A DNA stretch of 64,000 nt from JAXLXE01 sp046328115 (GTDB lineage: Bacteria > Chloroflexota > UBA6077 > JACCZL01). The stretch lies in assembly GCA_046328115.1 (NCBI GenBank), contig JAXLXE010000002.1:62001-126000 (forward strand). Direction: 5' to 3'. The position numbers and the translations under genes are program-made. Shown one piece after another: positions 1 to 8,342 of this stretch; position 1 is the first letter of the stretch, and the number at the start of each line of letters is the position of its first letter. The notes under the pieces were generated by a model. It was given only the letters and a program-made list of their open reading frames with translations, did no database searches and was not told the origin of the DNA.

Positions 1-201
1 ACACCGTACCAGCGGGTACTGGCGGACCAGCACGTGGACGAGCACGTGAAGGCGACGTTGACCGAGCATGACGAAGGACTGCATCCGGTGCAGGTGAAGC
101 TGGCGATGGAGGAGCTCCAGACCAAGCTGTATGGCCATGCGGTCAGAGTCGGTCGAGAAGCATCGGTTGTGACGCAGCGAACCGACGAAAGGAAGATTTA
201 G
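1..201 (+). CDS. Transposase/integrase C-terminal tail (partial at window edge)
   Basis: Open from base 1 to a TAG at 199-201, giving 66 residues. The beginning TPYQRVLADQHV, followed by a conserved-looking ELQ..L segment, resembles the end of integrase-core (DDE) transposases, where a TPYQRLL motif lies just after the catalytic domain. The catalytic DDE residues would lie upstream, outside the window, so it cannot be judged whether the element is intact. No terminal inverted repeat could be recognised in the short gap before the next gene. Family assignment is tentative and rests on one motif. Confidence 0.5.
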   Translation, partial: TPYQRVLADQHVDEHVKATLTEHDEGLHPVQVKLAMEELQTKLYGHAVRVGREASVVTQRTDERKI

Positions 202-241
202 TTTTGACGCAGAACGCGCCGGGCACGGACCGCGCCACCGC

Positions 242-247
242 TATACT
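242..247 (+). promoter_or_regulatory. Candidate -10 box of a leaderless gene
   Basis: TATACT ends 6 nt before the ATG at 254, and no Shine-Dalgarno-like sequence lies between them. Transcription would start at or next to the start codon. No convincing -35 box is at the expected distance; a TTGACG at 204-209 is too far away. Confidence 0.4.
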
Positions 248-253
248 CCGAGC

Positions 254-508
254 ATGTCAGACTGGCCGACCATGCGCTCAGATAGTGCGTTTGCGCCTCC
301 GGCGCGCTCCGAACACCACCGTCTCGTTGTGACCCTCGACGCTGGGGGGGAGGTACGCGCCGTCATGTTGGACGGCGATTCGGTCTGGCCGGGCTGGTTC
401 AAGATCGAATGGAAGGGCGACGGTCAGCTGTCCGCGAAAGTCGGCGGCGTGCGGCTGTCGACGCGAGCGGGCGACGACATCGTCATCGAGCGCGACGAGG
501 CGGTCTGA
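254..508 (+). CDS. Small hypothetical protein (84 aa)
   Basis: Unrecognised soluble protein of 84 residues, with no signal peptide or membrane segment. The central part (LVVTLDAGGEV, VWPGWFKIEW) alternates hydrophobic and charged residues and looks like a small beta-rich fold. It ends one base before the stop codon of the convergent glycosidase-like gene, and normal codon usage supports it being real. The start lacks a Shine-Dalgarno but has a TATACT box 6 nt upstream, consistent with a leaderless message. Function unknown. Confidence 0.5.
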   Translation: MSDWPTMRSDSAFAPPARSEHHRLVVTLDAGGEVRAVMLDGDSVWPGWFKIEWKGDGQLSAKVGGVRLSTRAGDDIVIERDEAV

Positions 509-509
509 A

Positions 510-1685
510 TCAGCTCCGCGTTGGCGGCGCGGTCCGCTGGGTGTTCACCGGAGCGAAAACCACCGGGGCGGCGCCACCGGTTCTCATTGAGGCGCCGGCG
601 GGCCGTGGCGCCGCCGCAGAGCCGCCGGGCCGGCTCATGGGGTGCAGGTAGTTCGGAGAGCCGGCAGGTTTCGGGAACCCAAAGATCCGGTCGTAGGTAG
701 GGCTGCCGCGCTGGATGGTGCCGTCTGAGTACGGCGCGAACATCCAGAAGTCGTTCTTGTGCGGATCCCAGAACAACGGCGTGGCAGCGACGATGCGCGG
801 GTCCTGCAGCCAGTCGCGATAAGCGCGCTCGAAGAAATCCGCCGTGGCGAACTGGTCGCCCGTCTCCATCAGGCCAGACTCCGTGATGATCACGGCCATA
901 TCGCGCCCGATAGCCTCTAGCTCCGGCTGGTACGCCAGGTGCGTGAACCGCAGCCCGTCGCCCCCCGACGGGACGCGATACGGGTTTGATGCCCACGCCG
1001 CCAGTCGATCGAAGATGTTCGGCACGGCCGCCTTCATGCCGCCGATGAACTCGTAGGCGTCCTGCATCTTCGGCAGCTCTGTGTGATTCGACGCATCCAG
1101 CGGGGCGTTCACAATCCGAAAACGCGGCGATCCTTCGAAGGTCTTGATGAATTTATCCAGGTACCGAGCGTAGTCGGCGGCATCCACCTCACCGCCCCAC
1201 TCAAAACCGAGGTTGGGCTCATTGCCCACGATCACGTACACGTACTCCGTGGGCCAGTTGCCGGCCTCCAGGAACGCCTTCCAGCGAGCCGGATCATCCG
1301 GCTCCGGGCGCTTCCAACGCTCGATGGAATCGTCGTGGTGCGTGGCAACCCTGATGATGGGATGCAGATGGAATTCGTAGCAGCGATCCAGGAACTGGCT
1401 GCGGATGGTCTCAGCGTTGGGAGCATCGCGATCCGCGTCTGTCCAGGTGATCGTGATGTAGCCCCAATCGCCGCCTGCGCTGTTGGCCAGCCCGCCCGAA
1501 GCAGCGACGAATCGCTCCTGGCTGAGCCGCCCCACGTTGATGCCAAACGGGTTGTTCTCCGGTATGGCAACTTGAACCTGTGCCGACGAAGGGGTGGGAC
1601 CACCAAAGGCAAGCGTCAGCGGCAACGACAGCGCGAGGCGCACCCAGAACAAGCCACATACCCTGCGGAACCGATTTAACTGCAC
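510..1685 (-). CDS. Secreted glycoside-hydrolase-like protein (clan GH-A type)
   Basis: About 391 residues from a GTG start at 1685, chosen because it places a signal peptide (RFRR, a hydrophobic stretch, then SSAQ) at the N terminus. Upstream in-frame starts give an implausible polar extension that overlaps the divergent lgt start. The body has TIM-barrel glycosidase landmarks: a VGNEPNLGFEWGG segment, in which Glu would be the acid/base, and an ITESG segment that could supply the nucleophile. The C terminus is an Ala/Pro/Gly-rich tail. It is related to the protein at 39091-40542, which has the same NEPNLxFEWGG signature. Substrate cannot be told; a role in cell-surface or extracellular polysaccharide turnover is inferred. 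Confidence 0.65.
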   Translation of the reverse strand: MQLNRFRRVCGLFWVRLALSLPLTLAFGGPTPSSAQVQVAIPENNPFGINVGRLSQERFVAASGGLANSAGGDWGYITITWTDADRDAPNAETIRSQFLDRCYEFHLHPIIRVATHHDDSIERWKRPEPDDPARWKAFLEAGNWPTEYVYVIVGNEPNLGFEWGGEVDAADYARYLDKFIKTFEGSPRFRIVNAPLDASNHTELPKMQDAYEFIGGMKAAVPNIFDRLAAWASNPYRVPSGGDGLRFTHLAYQPELEAIGRDMAVIITESGLMETGDQFATADFFERAYRDWLQDPRIVAATPLFWDPHKNDFWMFAPYSDGTIQRGSPTYDRIFGFPKPAGSPNYLHPMSRPGGSAAAPRPAGASMRTGGAAPVVFAPVNTQRTAPPTRS

Positions 1686-1771
1686 GTTTTGCTCACTTTT
1701 GGGCGAGTTTCGGGACGATGCGGGGTGGTTTTTAGCATGTTTTGCGCCGCGGGCACAGTCCGGCGCCATGG

Positions 1772-1777
1772 TACAAT
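1772..1777 (+). promoter_or_regulatory. Candidate -10 box upstream of lgt
   Basis: TACAAT lies 77 nt before the lgt start, in the divergent gap shared with the glycosidase-like gene. No -35 box is at standard spacing, so this rests on the -10 hexamer alone. Confidence 0.3.
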
Positions 1778-1854
1778 CGGCCAACGGGCGGCCCCGTTGC
1801 GGCCACGGTGTGAGATTGCCCCCGTGACTCCTGGTCGGGGTAAGCTGAGCCACG

Positions 1855-2670
1855 ATGATCGAGATCAACCTAGAACCGGTGTTGCTTCGCCTCGGGGTAC
1901 TAGTGGTGACATGGCACGGGTTCTTTACCGCGGTTGGAGTGCTCTGCGGGATCCAGCTCGCTACGCGGCTCAGCTACGAGTACGGATACACCGAGGATGA
2001 CATTATGTCGATCGCGCTGTGGGCCGTGATCGGCGGGATCGTCGGCGCACGGCTGCTCCACGTGATCGATCAGTGGGACTACTACCTCCAGGATCCCTTA
2101 GCCATCCTCCGCATCAATGAGGGGGGTCTCGCCATCTGGGGGACCATTATTGGCGGGCCCCTGGCGGGGGTGCTCTACGGCTGGTGGAAGAAGCTCTCCA
2201 TCCCCACGCTGTTGGATACGTGCGGCATGGGCCTGGTGTTGGGCATGGCCATCGGCCGCCTGGGCGACATCGTAAACGGTGAGCACCATGGCGCTGACGC
2301 GTCCGTCCCCTGGTCGGTGACCTACACCCACCCGAACACGCTGGGTGATCTGAACGTACCGGTCCACCTGGCCGTAGGCTACGAGCTGATCTGGGATGTC
2401 CTGGTGATGGCCATCTGCATGATGCTCATGGCCAGGAAAGCGCTTCCACGGCACGGCATGGCCTTCTGGCTCATGATCGCGCTGTATTCGCTGGGCCGCT
2501 TCTTCGTGCAGTTCTTCCGGCTGGATACGCCATTCCTCTGGGGGTTGAGCCAGGCCCAACTACTGTCGTTCCTGGTAGGTGCCCTGGCCATCTGGATCGT
2601 GGTCTACCTGGGGGCCAGCGCTAATCGCGCCGCGGGTCAGGCGCCGCTTACGTCGGGCGGCGCGAACTAG
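1855..2670 (+). CDS. lgt: Prolipoprotein diacylglyceryl transferase
   Basis: Membrane enzyme of 271 residues that transfers diacylglycerol from phosphatidylglycerol to the lipobox cysteine of prelipoproteins. About seven hydrophobic segments are visible. The family signatures are present: GGLAIWGTIIGG at about 90-101 and GRLGDIVNGEHHG at about 134-146, followed by VPVHLAVGYELIWD. The His found in the first motif of E. coli Lgt is Trp here, a variant also known from Gram-positive-type Lgt proteins. The window encodes at least three lipobox proteins (UrtA and two other solute-binding proteins) that would be its substrates. It stands alone, divergent from the glycosidase-like gene and convergent with the glycerate kinase gene. 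Confidence 0.95.
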   Translation: MIEINLEPVLLRLGVLVVTWHGFFTAVGVLCGIQLATRLSYEYGYTEDDIMSIALWAVIGGIVGARLLHVIDQWDYYLQDPLAILRINEGGLAIWGTIIGGPLAGVLYGWWKKLSIPTLLDTCGMGLVLGMAIGRLGDIVNGEHHGADASVPWSVTYTHPNTLGDLNVPVHLAVGYELIWDVLVMAICMMLMARKALPRHGMAFWLMIALYSLGRFFVQFFRLDTPFLWGLSQAQLLSFLVGALAIWIVVYLGASANRAAGQAPLTSGGAN

Positions 2671-2677
2671 GCGGAGC

Positions 2678-2718
2678 CTCGGGATCCGGCAGTTTGTCAC
2701 GCCGTGGCCGGGTCCGAG
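2678..2718. terminator. Weak interrupted hairpin between convergent genes
   Basis: Arms CTCGG+CCGGC (2678-2690) and GCCGG+CCGAG (2707-2718) pair with a small internal loop, filling the gap between the lgt stop and the end of the convergent glycerate kinase gene. There is no T-run on either side. Termination function is a guess from position. Confidence 0.3.
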
Positions 2719-4110
2719 TTACCAGACGAAGACGAACAGTAGGTCGTTGACGTTCGTGTTCGTCGGCCCGGTGAGCAGGAGATCGCCGAGCGGGCCGAAG
2801 AAGTTGTAGGCGTCGTTGTCCGCCAGGTGGTGGTCCGGATCGATGTCCAGCGCGCGTGCGCGGGCGATGGTCTGCCCGTCAACCAGGGCACCCGCCGCGT
2901 CGCACGGGCCGTCGTTTCCGTCGGTCGCCAGTGCCGCGATGATGACGTCAGGCAGCCCGGAGATCTTCTCGGCCGCGGCCAGCGCCAGCTCCTGATTGCG
3001 TCCGCCCACGCCCTGCCCACGCACGTGAACGGTGGTCTCGCCGCCAAGCACAAGGCAGCACGGCAGGGGGAGTGGTCGCGCCTCCGCGCGCTCCTCGCGG
3101 GCCAGCGCGGCCACGACCTTTGCCACCTCGCGCGCCTCTCCCTCAACGTACGTGGAGAGGAGCAGCGCGTTCAAGCCGCGGCGACGCGCTTCAGCGATGG
3201 CGGCCTCCGCCGCGATGGTGTTGCTCCCGACGACGACGGTCTGGGTGCGCTCGAACATCGGATCCCCATCCTTGGGAGTATCCGGCAATGAGCCGCCGCG
3301 GCCCGCCCTTAAGCGGCGCGCAACACTGGTGGGCAATCGATCCCAGACGCCAAGTCGATCGACGATAGTGCATGCGTCCTCAAACGTGCTCGCGTCCGGC
3401 ACCGTGGGTCCGGATGCGATCACGTCCAGCGGATTGCCAACGACGTCGGAGAGTACCAGCGCGATGAGCCGTGCTGGTTGTGCTAGCCTGGCGAGTCCTC
3501 CGCCCTTGACCGAGTCCAGGTGCTTGCGGACCGTGTTGAGCTCGTTGATCGTCGCGCCCTCGCGAAGGAGCAAATCCGTCGTGCGCTGGATGTCAGCCAA
3601 CGAGATGCCCTCTGCAGGCAGGCTGAGCAGCGCTGATCCTCCCCCGGAGATCACGACGATGACGAGATCATCCTCCGCGGTGGTGCCCAGCATCTGCGCG
3701 ATCTCCGCCGTGCCGGCGGCCCCGGCCTCGTCCGGGATGGGGTGTCCGGCCTCGCGCAGGGTAACCCGGGTGGTTCGCGCGGTGTGGCCGTACTTAACTA
3801 CCACGAGACCGCCGCTAACCACGGAGCCCAGAACGTCTTCCACGGCTGCCGCCATGGGCGCGCTGGCCTTACCCGCCCCCACGACGATGACTCGCCGGCA
3901 GGAGCGCAGGTCGTACTCGCGACCGTCGAGGCTGAGCCTGTGCCCGTCCCGTCGTAGGGCGCGTCGCACCGCCTCACCCGGCTCCACCGCTTCCAACGCG
4001 GCCATCATCACAGCGGCCGCGGTCTCGCGCTGCTCTCGGTCGGCCTGGCCTTGCCACAGTCGGGCATCGAATGACAGCGGCCGTGCCGCCGCGCCCTCGG
4101 CCTCCGCCAT
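2719..4110 (-). CDS. MOFRL-family glycerate 2-kinase / hydroxypyruvate reductase homologue
   Basis: 463 residues, the usual size for the class-III glycerate 2-kinase (GckA/TtuD) family, which phosphorylates D-glycerate to 2-phosphoglycerate. Older annotations call these hydroxypyruvate reductases. Seen: VVGAGKASAPMA near 75-86, ISGGGSALL near 155, the C-terminal MOFRL domain with GGRNQELALAA and ALATDGNDGPCDAAGA, and a final GPTNTNVNDL. The ATG at 4110 overlaps the TGA of the upstream VOC gene by one base (TGATG), implying translational coupling; a GTG one codon upstream is the alternative start. It is the last gene of a GDSL hydrolase-VOC-kinase operon, which fits catabolism of a small hydroxy acid. 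Confidence 0.85.
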   Translation of the reverse strand: MAEAEGAAARPLSFDARLWQGQADREQRETAAAVMMAALEAVEPGEAVRRALRRDGHRLSLDGREYDLRSCRRVIVVGAGKASAPMAAAVEDVLGSVVSGGLVVVKYGHTARTTRVTLREAGHPIPDEAGAAGTAEIAQMLGTTAEDDLVIVVISGGGSALLSLPAEGISLADIQRTTDLLLREGATINELNTVRKHLDSVKGGGLARLAQPARLIALVLSDVVGNPLDVIASGPTVPDASTFEDACTIVDRLGVWDRLPTSVARRLRAGRGGSLPDTPKDGDPMFERTQTVVVGSNTIAAEAAIAEARRRGLNALLLSTYVEGEAREVAKVVAALAREERAEARPLPLPCCLVLGGETTVHVRGQGVGGRNQELALAAAEKISGLPDVIIAALATDGNDGPCDAAGALVDGQTIARARALDIDPDHHLADNDAYNFFGPLGDLLLTGPTNTNVNDLLFVFVW

Positions 4111-4991
4111 CACTTGATGTACTGAAGGAACTGGAAGTTCAGACCAAATAGCTCGGAGCCCGGGATAGTGGATGAGTACGTGCCCGGCAGGGTGCCGATG
4201 GCAGGCTCAGATGGGGAGAATCCTGCAGCGCGGGCCATCCGGGCGCACGCCTGGATGTCATCCACCTCGCACGACACGCTGCTGCCCAGGCCCTGAGGCC
4301 GCGACGCGGCCGGGCTGTCAGCCGAGGCGGGCGCGATGAGCTCAAGCATCACGTCGCCGATCTTGAGCTGGTGCAGCACAATGCGCTCATTGCTGACTAC
4401 GCCCACCCTGGGCACGCCCATCACGGTGTCCCAGTAGCGCGTGGTGTCTTCTAGCTGGTGGGTCACGGCCGCCAGGTGATCCACGCGCTTGATGGGAAGG
4501 GTGTGATTGAGGTGGCCGAGATTGGTCCGCATGGAGGTGCGCTCTCGCTGACTGAAGCGATTCTGCACCAGCATGACCGTGCAGGCCGCCACGTCCGGCA
4601 GGTCGAGCAGCGCCAGATCGCAAATCGCGATGCCGTCCGTATCCGCGTACGGCTCCGCCACGCTTCCCACGCCCTTACCGGATAGCTTGCGCATGGCATC
4701 CACCAGGTTTGGCACGCGAAGCCCCACGAGGCACAACCCCGATCCGTGCTCCAACGCGTCCAAGATATGCCTACCCAGGATGCTCCGGCGCGCCGCCGCC
4801 GCATCGTGGATACCGAACAGCTCAATGGCGAACAGGTTCTCGCCATGTCCAACGAACACGACACGATTCACCAGCCCGCAGGTGAACGTGCGGGCCGGCG
4901 ACAGTTTCAAACCTAGACGCTCGAATGGGGCGGCCGCCTCCTCCACGGAGCGCACGGGCAGAAATACGTGGTCAATTCCTTCGTACTGCAT
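4110..4991 (-). CDS. VOC-superfamily (glyoxalase-like) protein with two domains
   Basis: 293 residues from the ATG at 4991; longer frames run back into the GDSL gene. Two consecutive glyoxalase-fold halves are visible. The first begins GIDHVFLPVRSVEEA and contains a VFVGHGENLFAIELF strand; the second begins KRVDHLAAVTHQLEDT and contains LKIGDVMLELIAP. Each starts with the xxDHxxxxV pattern typical of the family, whose His can bind a divalent metal. Families with this layout include methylmalonyl-CoA epimerase-like and dioxygenase-like proteins, so the reaction is unknown. It lies 16 nt after the GDSL gene and overlaps the glycerate kinase gene, so the three are probably co-transcribed. Confidence 0.75.
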   Translation of the reverse strand: MQYEGIDHVFLPVRSVEEAAAPFERLGLKLSPARTFTCGLVNRVVFVGHGENLFAIELFGIHDAAAARRSILGRHILDALEHGSGLCLVGLRVPNLVDAMRKLSGKGVGSVAEPYADTDGIAICDLALLDLPDVAACTVMLVQNRFSQRERTSMRTNLGHLNHTLPIKRVDHLAAVTHQLEDTTRYWDTVMGVPRVGVVSNERIVLHQLKIGDVMLELIAPASADSPAASRPQGLGSSVSCEVDDIQACARMARAAGFSPSEPAIGTLPGTYSSTIPGSELFGLNFQFLQYIK

Positions 4992-5007
4992 GGCCCAGTG
5001 TAGCACC

Positions 5008-5607
5008 CTAGCCGCGCAGCCAGGCCTGCCAGGCATCCCAGCCAATGATGAGCCGGGCGAGGTCCGCGTAGCCGCCAGCATTGGGGTGGATTCCATCGCC
5101 TCGCGTCGGCTCCTCGAGCCACGGGCGAGAGCTCAACAACGCGTCGTACACCCGCAGCATCGGTATCCCCAGGTCCGCGCAGAGGGCTGCATAGCGCTCG
5201 TCCAGCACCCGAGCGCGCTGATTCCGCTCGTCGTCGGGACTGGGGGTCAAACCAACCAGCAGCGTGGGACAGCGCCGGGAAGCCTCCGACAGGATCGCCC
5301 GAGCGTGATCCACCGATCGGTCGGGCGCAATGCGCGGCTGTCCATGCTCGATGGTCAGGTCGTTGGCGCCAAAGGAGAAGACAAGCCGCCCCTCAGCCGG
5401 CGTAGGCAGCCGTGGCCGGACCTCAGCGGACCAACGCGCGAGGATGTCCGCCGTGGTCTCCCGTCGGATGCCAAGGTTGTAGTACGTGAGGTCGTGACCA
5501 TCTTCCCGCGCGGCGGCGCACACGCGCCCGCTCCAGCCCAGACACGCGTCATCGCCCGTCCCATTCACGAACGAGTCGCCGACGAAGCAGACCCGCAGCG
5601 TCGCCAT
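5008..5607 (-). CDS. GDSL/SGNH-family lipase/esterase-like hydrolase
   Basis: 199 residues. The SGNH blocks are all present: block I CFVGDSFVNGTG with the nucleophile Ser near residue 12, an Asn-Leu-Gly block II segment (YYNLGIRRETT), block III FGANDLT, and block V DGIHPNAGGY with the catalytic Asp-x-x-His. No signal peptide, so it is probably cytoplasmic. The ATG at 5607 is preferred because GGAGGGG lies 5 nt upstream; an earlier ATG six codons back has no such site. First gene of the hydrolase-VOC-glycerate kinase operon. Substrate unknown; a small ester is likely. Confidence 0.85.
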   Translation of the reverse strand: MATLRVCFVGDSFVNGTGDDACLGWSGRVCAAAREDGHDLTYYNLGIRRETTADILARWSAEVRPRLPTPAEGRLVFSFGANDLTIEHGQPRIAPDRSVDHARAILSEASRRCPTLLVGLTPSPDDERNQRARVLDERYAALCADLGIPMLRVYDALLSSRPWLEEPTRGDGIHPNAGGYADLARLIIGWDAWQAWLRG

Positions 5608-5665
5608 CCCAGCCCCTCCCGGCATCGGCCAGCAGTATGGCGGGAAGTATGGGCGCCCGGCTGGA

Positions 5666-6394
5666 CTACACCGCCAGGAACTCGTCCACCATGGCGTCCG
5701 TCAGGTCCTCAGTGGCCCCGGACGCGACGATCACGCCACGCTCGAGCATGTGGAATCGATCGCAGACGCCAACGGCGAAGTCCAGGAACTGCTCCACGAG
5801 CAGAATGGTCAGCCCCTGTTCGCGTAGGCGGACCAGCACGGATTCGATGTGGTCCACGATGGACGGCTGGATCCCCTCCGTGGGCTCGTCCAGGATCAGG
5901 ATTCGGGGGCGTCCGGCGAGCGAGCGCGCTATGGCGAGCTGCTGAAGCTGGCCGCCGCTGAGCGTTCCCGCGATCCGGTGCCGCATCTCGGCCAGGACGG
6001 GGAAGAGGCCGTACAGCTCCTCGATGGTCTCCGCCCGATCCGCCGCCCTCGACGTGCGTGACTCAAAACCCATCAGCAGGTTCTCGAACACGGACAGGTG
6101 GCCAAAGATCCCGCGTCCCTGCGGCACGTAGCCAAGCCCCATCCTGGCGCGACGGTGGGGGGGCGACCCCGTGACGTCCGTGCCATCGATCGCGATCTGG
6201 CCCTCACGCGGCTTGATGAGCCCCACGACCGACTTCACGAGCGTGGTCTTGCCAACACCGTTGCGTCCCAGGAGGCACACGGCATCGCCCGCGGCCAGGC
6301 CAAACGTCACATCGGTGAGGATCTGGCTCTGCCCGTACCCCGCCGTCAATCCAGTGACGGAGAGTATCGATGTTGATCCGGCGTCGCTCGTCAC
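5666..6394 (-). CDS. urtE: Urea ABC transporter ATP-binding protein UrtE
   Basis: 242-residue LivF-type ATPase of a branched-chain-amino-acid/urea ABC importer. Walker A GRNGVGKT at 43-50, signature LSGGQ at 145-149 and Walker B ILILDEP at 165-171 are intact, followed by a TEG segment typical of LivF/UrtE. Its GTG start overlaps the urtD stop by 4 nt (GTGA). Assignment to urea rather than amino acids rests on the urtABCDE gene order and on directly following the urease genes. It would drive import together with UrtD at the inner face of the UrtB/UrtC channel. Last gene of the urea locus. Confidence 0.9.
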   Translation of the reverse strand: MTSDAGSTSILSVTGLTAGYGQSQILTDVTFGLAAGDAVCLLGRNGVGKTTLVKSVVGLIKPREGQIAIDGTDVTGSPPHRRARMGLGYVPQGRGIFGHLSVFENLLMGFESRTSRAADRAETIEELYGLFPVLAEMRHRIAGTLSGGQLQQLAIARSLAGRPRILILDEPTEGIQPSIVDHIESVLVRLREQGLTILLVEQFLDFAVGVCDRFHMLERGVIVASGATEDLTDAMVDEFLAV

Positions 6395-7164
6395 GCCACC
6401 CTCCGCCTGCCATGGCTCTTACCATGGCCCAGGTACGCCTCGATCACGCGGGGATCATTCTGCACCGCGTCCATCGTGCCCTCGCTCAGCAGGGATCCCA
6501 GGTGCAGCACGGTGACCGTGCGAGCTAGCTGGCGCACGAACGCCATGTCATGCTCCACGATCAGGACAGTCCGACTGGGATACGTCTCCTGGAGCCGGTT
6601 CAGCAGGTCCACGGTCTGGTCTCGCTCCACGCGGGTCATGCCAGCCACGGGCTCGTCCAGCAGGAGCACGTCTGGCTCTACCACCTGCAGCATGGCAATC
6701 TCCAGCCACTGCTTCTGACCGTGAGACAGCGTACCCGCGACCGCACCGGCTTGAGACGAAAGTCCCACCAGATCCAGGGTTGCCTGGAGGCGCTCCCGCT
6801 CCGACTGGGGCAGACGCGTGACGGAGCCAACCAATCCCGATCGGGCCGCGATGGCGACTTCCAGATTCTCCCACACGGTGATGCTGGGGAAAATCGTGGG
6901 CGTCTGGAACTTCCGCGAGATCCCAAGGCGGGCGATCTGATGCTCCTGCATGCGGGTGAGGTCCTGCCCGCGAAACCTGGCCTCACCCTGCGCGGGCCGC
7001 GTTCGCCCGGTGATCACGTCCAGGAGTGTCGTCTTGCCGGCGCCGTTCGGCCCGATGACGAACCGAATCTCGCCCGGCGCCAACGCTAGGGACAGGTGAT
7101 CCAGCACGGTGAGTCCGTCGAACCGCACAACGATGTCTCGGAGTACCAGTCCATCGTCGGTCAC
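6391..7164 (-). CDS. urtD: Urea ABC transporter ATP-binding protein UrtD
   Basis: 257-residue LivG-type ATPase. Walker A GPNGAGKT at 38-45, ABC signature LSHGQ at 146-150 (His in place of Gly, common in the UrtD/LivG group) and Walker B LLLDEP ending near 172 are visible. The loop EPVAGMT is typical of LivG/UrtD. The GTG start overlaps the urtC stop by 4 nt and the stop overlaps urtE by 4 nt, so urtC, urtD and urtE are translationally coupled. It would form a heterodimer with UrtE. Confidence 0.92.
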   Translation of the reverse strand: MTDDGLVLRDIVVRFDGLTVLDHLSLALAPGEIRFVIGPNGAGKTTLLDVITGRTRPAQGEARFRGQDLTRMQEHQIARLGISRKFQTPTIFPSITVWENLEVAIAARSGLVGSVTRLPQSERERLQATLDLVGLSSQAGAVAGTLSHGQKQWLEIAMLQVVEPDVLLLDEPVAGMTRVERDQTVDLLNRLQETYPSRTVLIVEHDMAFVRQLARTVTVLHLGSLLSEGTMDAVQNDPRVIEAYLGHGKSHGRRRVA

Positions 7165-8279
7165 GTCGGAACCTCAACAGAGCTCGCGGGTCCCACCATC
7201 CGATGGGCAGGCTCCGGAGCCGGCGTCCGACCGGCGAGCCTGGCAGCGGCAGACCTGAGCATGCCGACGAGACCGCCGGGCACCAGGATCACGGCGATCA
7301 CGAACAATGCCCCAAAGAAATACTGCCAGATGTCTGGAAACGACTCGCTCAGCCCGCTCTTGGCCGAGTTGACCAGTAACGCGCCGAGCACCGGACCGAT
7401 GAGCGTGCCGCGACCGCCGACGGCGACCCACACCACCATCTCGATCGACGGCACGATACCCATGTTGGCGGGTGAGATGATGCCCACCTGCGCCACGAAC
7501 AGAGCCCCCGCGATCCCCGAAAGCACGGCCGATGTCACGAATGCCCCGAGCTTGATCACAGCCGGATCGTACCCAAAGAACCGCAGCCGATCCTCCTGAT
7601 CACGCACCGCCAGCAGCACTCGGCCGGCGCGGGAGCAGGTGAACCAGCGCAACACCCCATAGGCGATTCCGAGGAACGTCACGGTCAGGGCGAACAGGGT
7701 GTAGCGCATGCCAGGGTCCTGCAAAGGAAAGCCAAACAGCGTGCTGAAGTTGGTCATACCGTTTGTGCCGCCCGTGTACGGCTGCTGCCCAACGAACACT
7801 AGCGAGAAGATGAGCGCCAACGCCTGCGTGATGATCGAGAAGTAGACCCCCTGGATCCGCCCACGGAACACCAGGATGCCCACGCCGAACGCGACAAGCG
7901 CCGGCATCAGCACCACCATGACCAGGCTGAACGCGGCATTGCCGAAGGGCACCCAGAACCAGGGCAGCTCGCGCAGCCCGCTCCAACCCATGAAGTCCGG
8001 CAGGCCGTCCAGCGCCGACTCCAGCTTCATGTGCATCGCCAGCGCATAAGCGCCAAGCGCAAAGAACACGCCGTGGCCCAGACTCAGCATGCCCGCGTAG
8101 CCCCAGATCAGATCTATAGACACCGCGACGATGGCAAACGTCAGGAACTTGGCCAGGAGATTGAGCCGAAAGTCGGACAACGCCATGGGCGCCACGCCCA
8201 TCAGCAACAGGCAAATCACGATGACGACCGCGGCCTCGCCGGCCCCGGAGCCGAGCCAGGGATAGCGACGATAGATCAC
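7161..8279 (-). CDS. urtC: Urea ABC transporter permease UrtC
   Basis: 372-residue LivM-type permease with eight to ten hydrophobic segments. Family stretches visible are DLIWGYAGMLSLGHGVFFALGA and GVYFSIITQALALI, and VAVGGRGTLIGPVLGALLV near residue 300. The GTG start at 8279 has AAGGAGG 6 nt upstream. It pairs with UrtB to form the membrane channel. A gap of about 60 nt separates it from urtB; the GTGA overlap with urtD shows tight coupling downstream. Confidence 0.92.
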   Translation of the reverse strand: MIYRRYPWLGSGAGEAAVVIVICLLLMGVAPMALSDFRLNLLAKFLTFAIVAVSIDLIWGYAGMLSLGHGVFFALGAYALAMHMKLESALDGLPDFMGWSGLRELPWFWVPFGNAAFSLVMVVLMPALVAFGVGILVFRGRIQGVYFSIITQALALIFSLVFVGQQPYTGGTNGMTNFSTLFGFPLQDPGMRYTLFALTVTFLGIAYGVLRWFTCSRAGRVLLAVRDQEDRLRFFGYDPAVIKLGAFVTSAVLSGIAGALFVAQVGIISPANMGIVPSIEMVVWVAVGGRGTLIGPVLGALLVNSAKSGLSESFPDIWQYFFGALFVIAVILVPGGLVGMLRSAAARLAGRTPAPEPAHRMVGPASSVEVPT

Positions 8280-8342
8280 GCACGCCTCCTTCGCCGCGTC
8301 GACAACCGCTGCTCCAGCAACACTTTCAACGGCAACTCCCCC

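Noticed and set aside
1686..1868. Longer N terminus of the 510-1685 glycosidase gene, starting at 1868
   Set aside because: It would overlap the lgt start on the opposite strand and bury the signal peptide behind 61 polar residues.
3032..4117. 361-codon plus-strand frame opposite the glycerate kinase
   Set aside because: Ser/Arg/Thr-rich translation with no motif; produced by the codon bias of the real gene on the minus strand.
4573..5961. 462-codon plus-strand frame spanning VOC, GDSL and urtE genes
   Set aside because: Runs across three recognised minus-strand genes and reads as Arg/Pro/Ser-rich noise.
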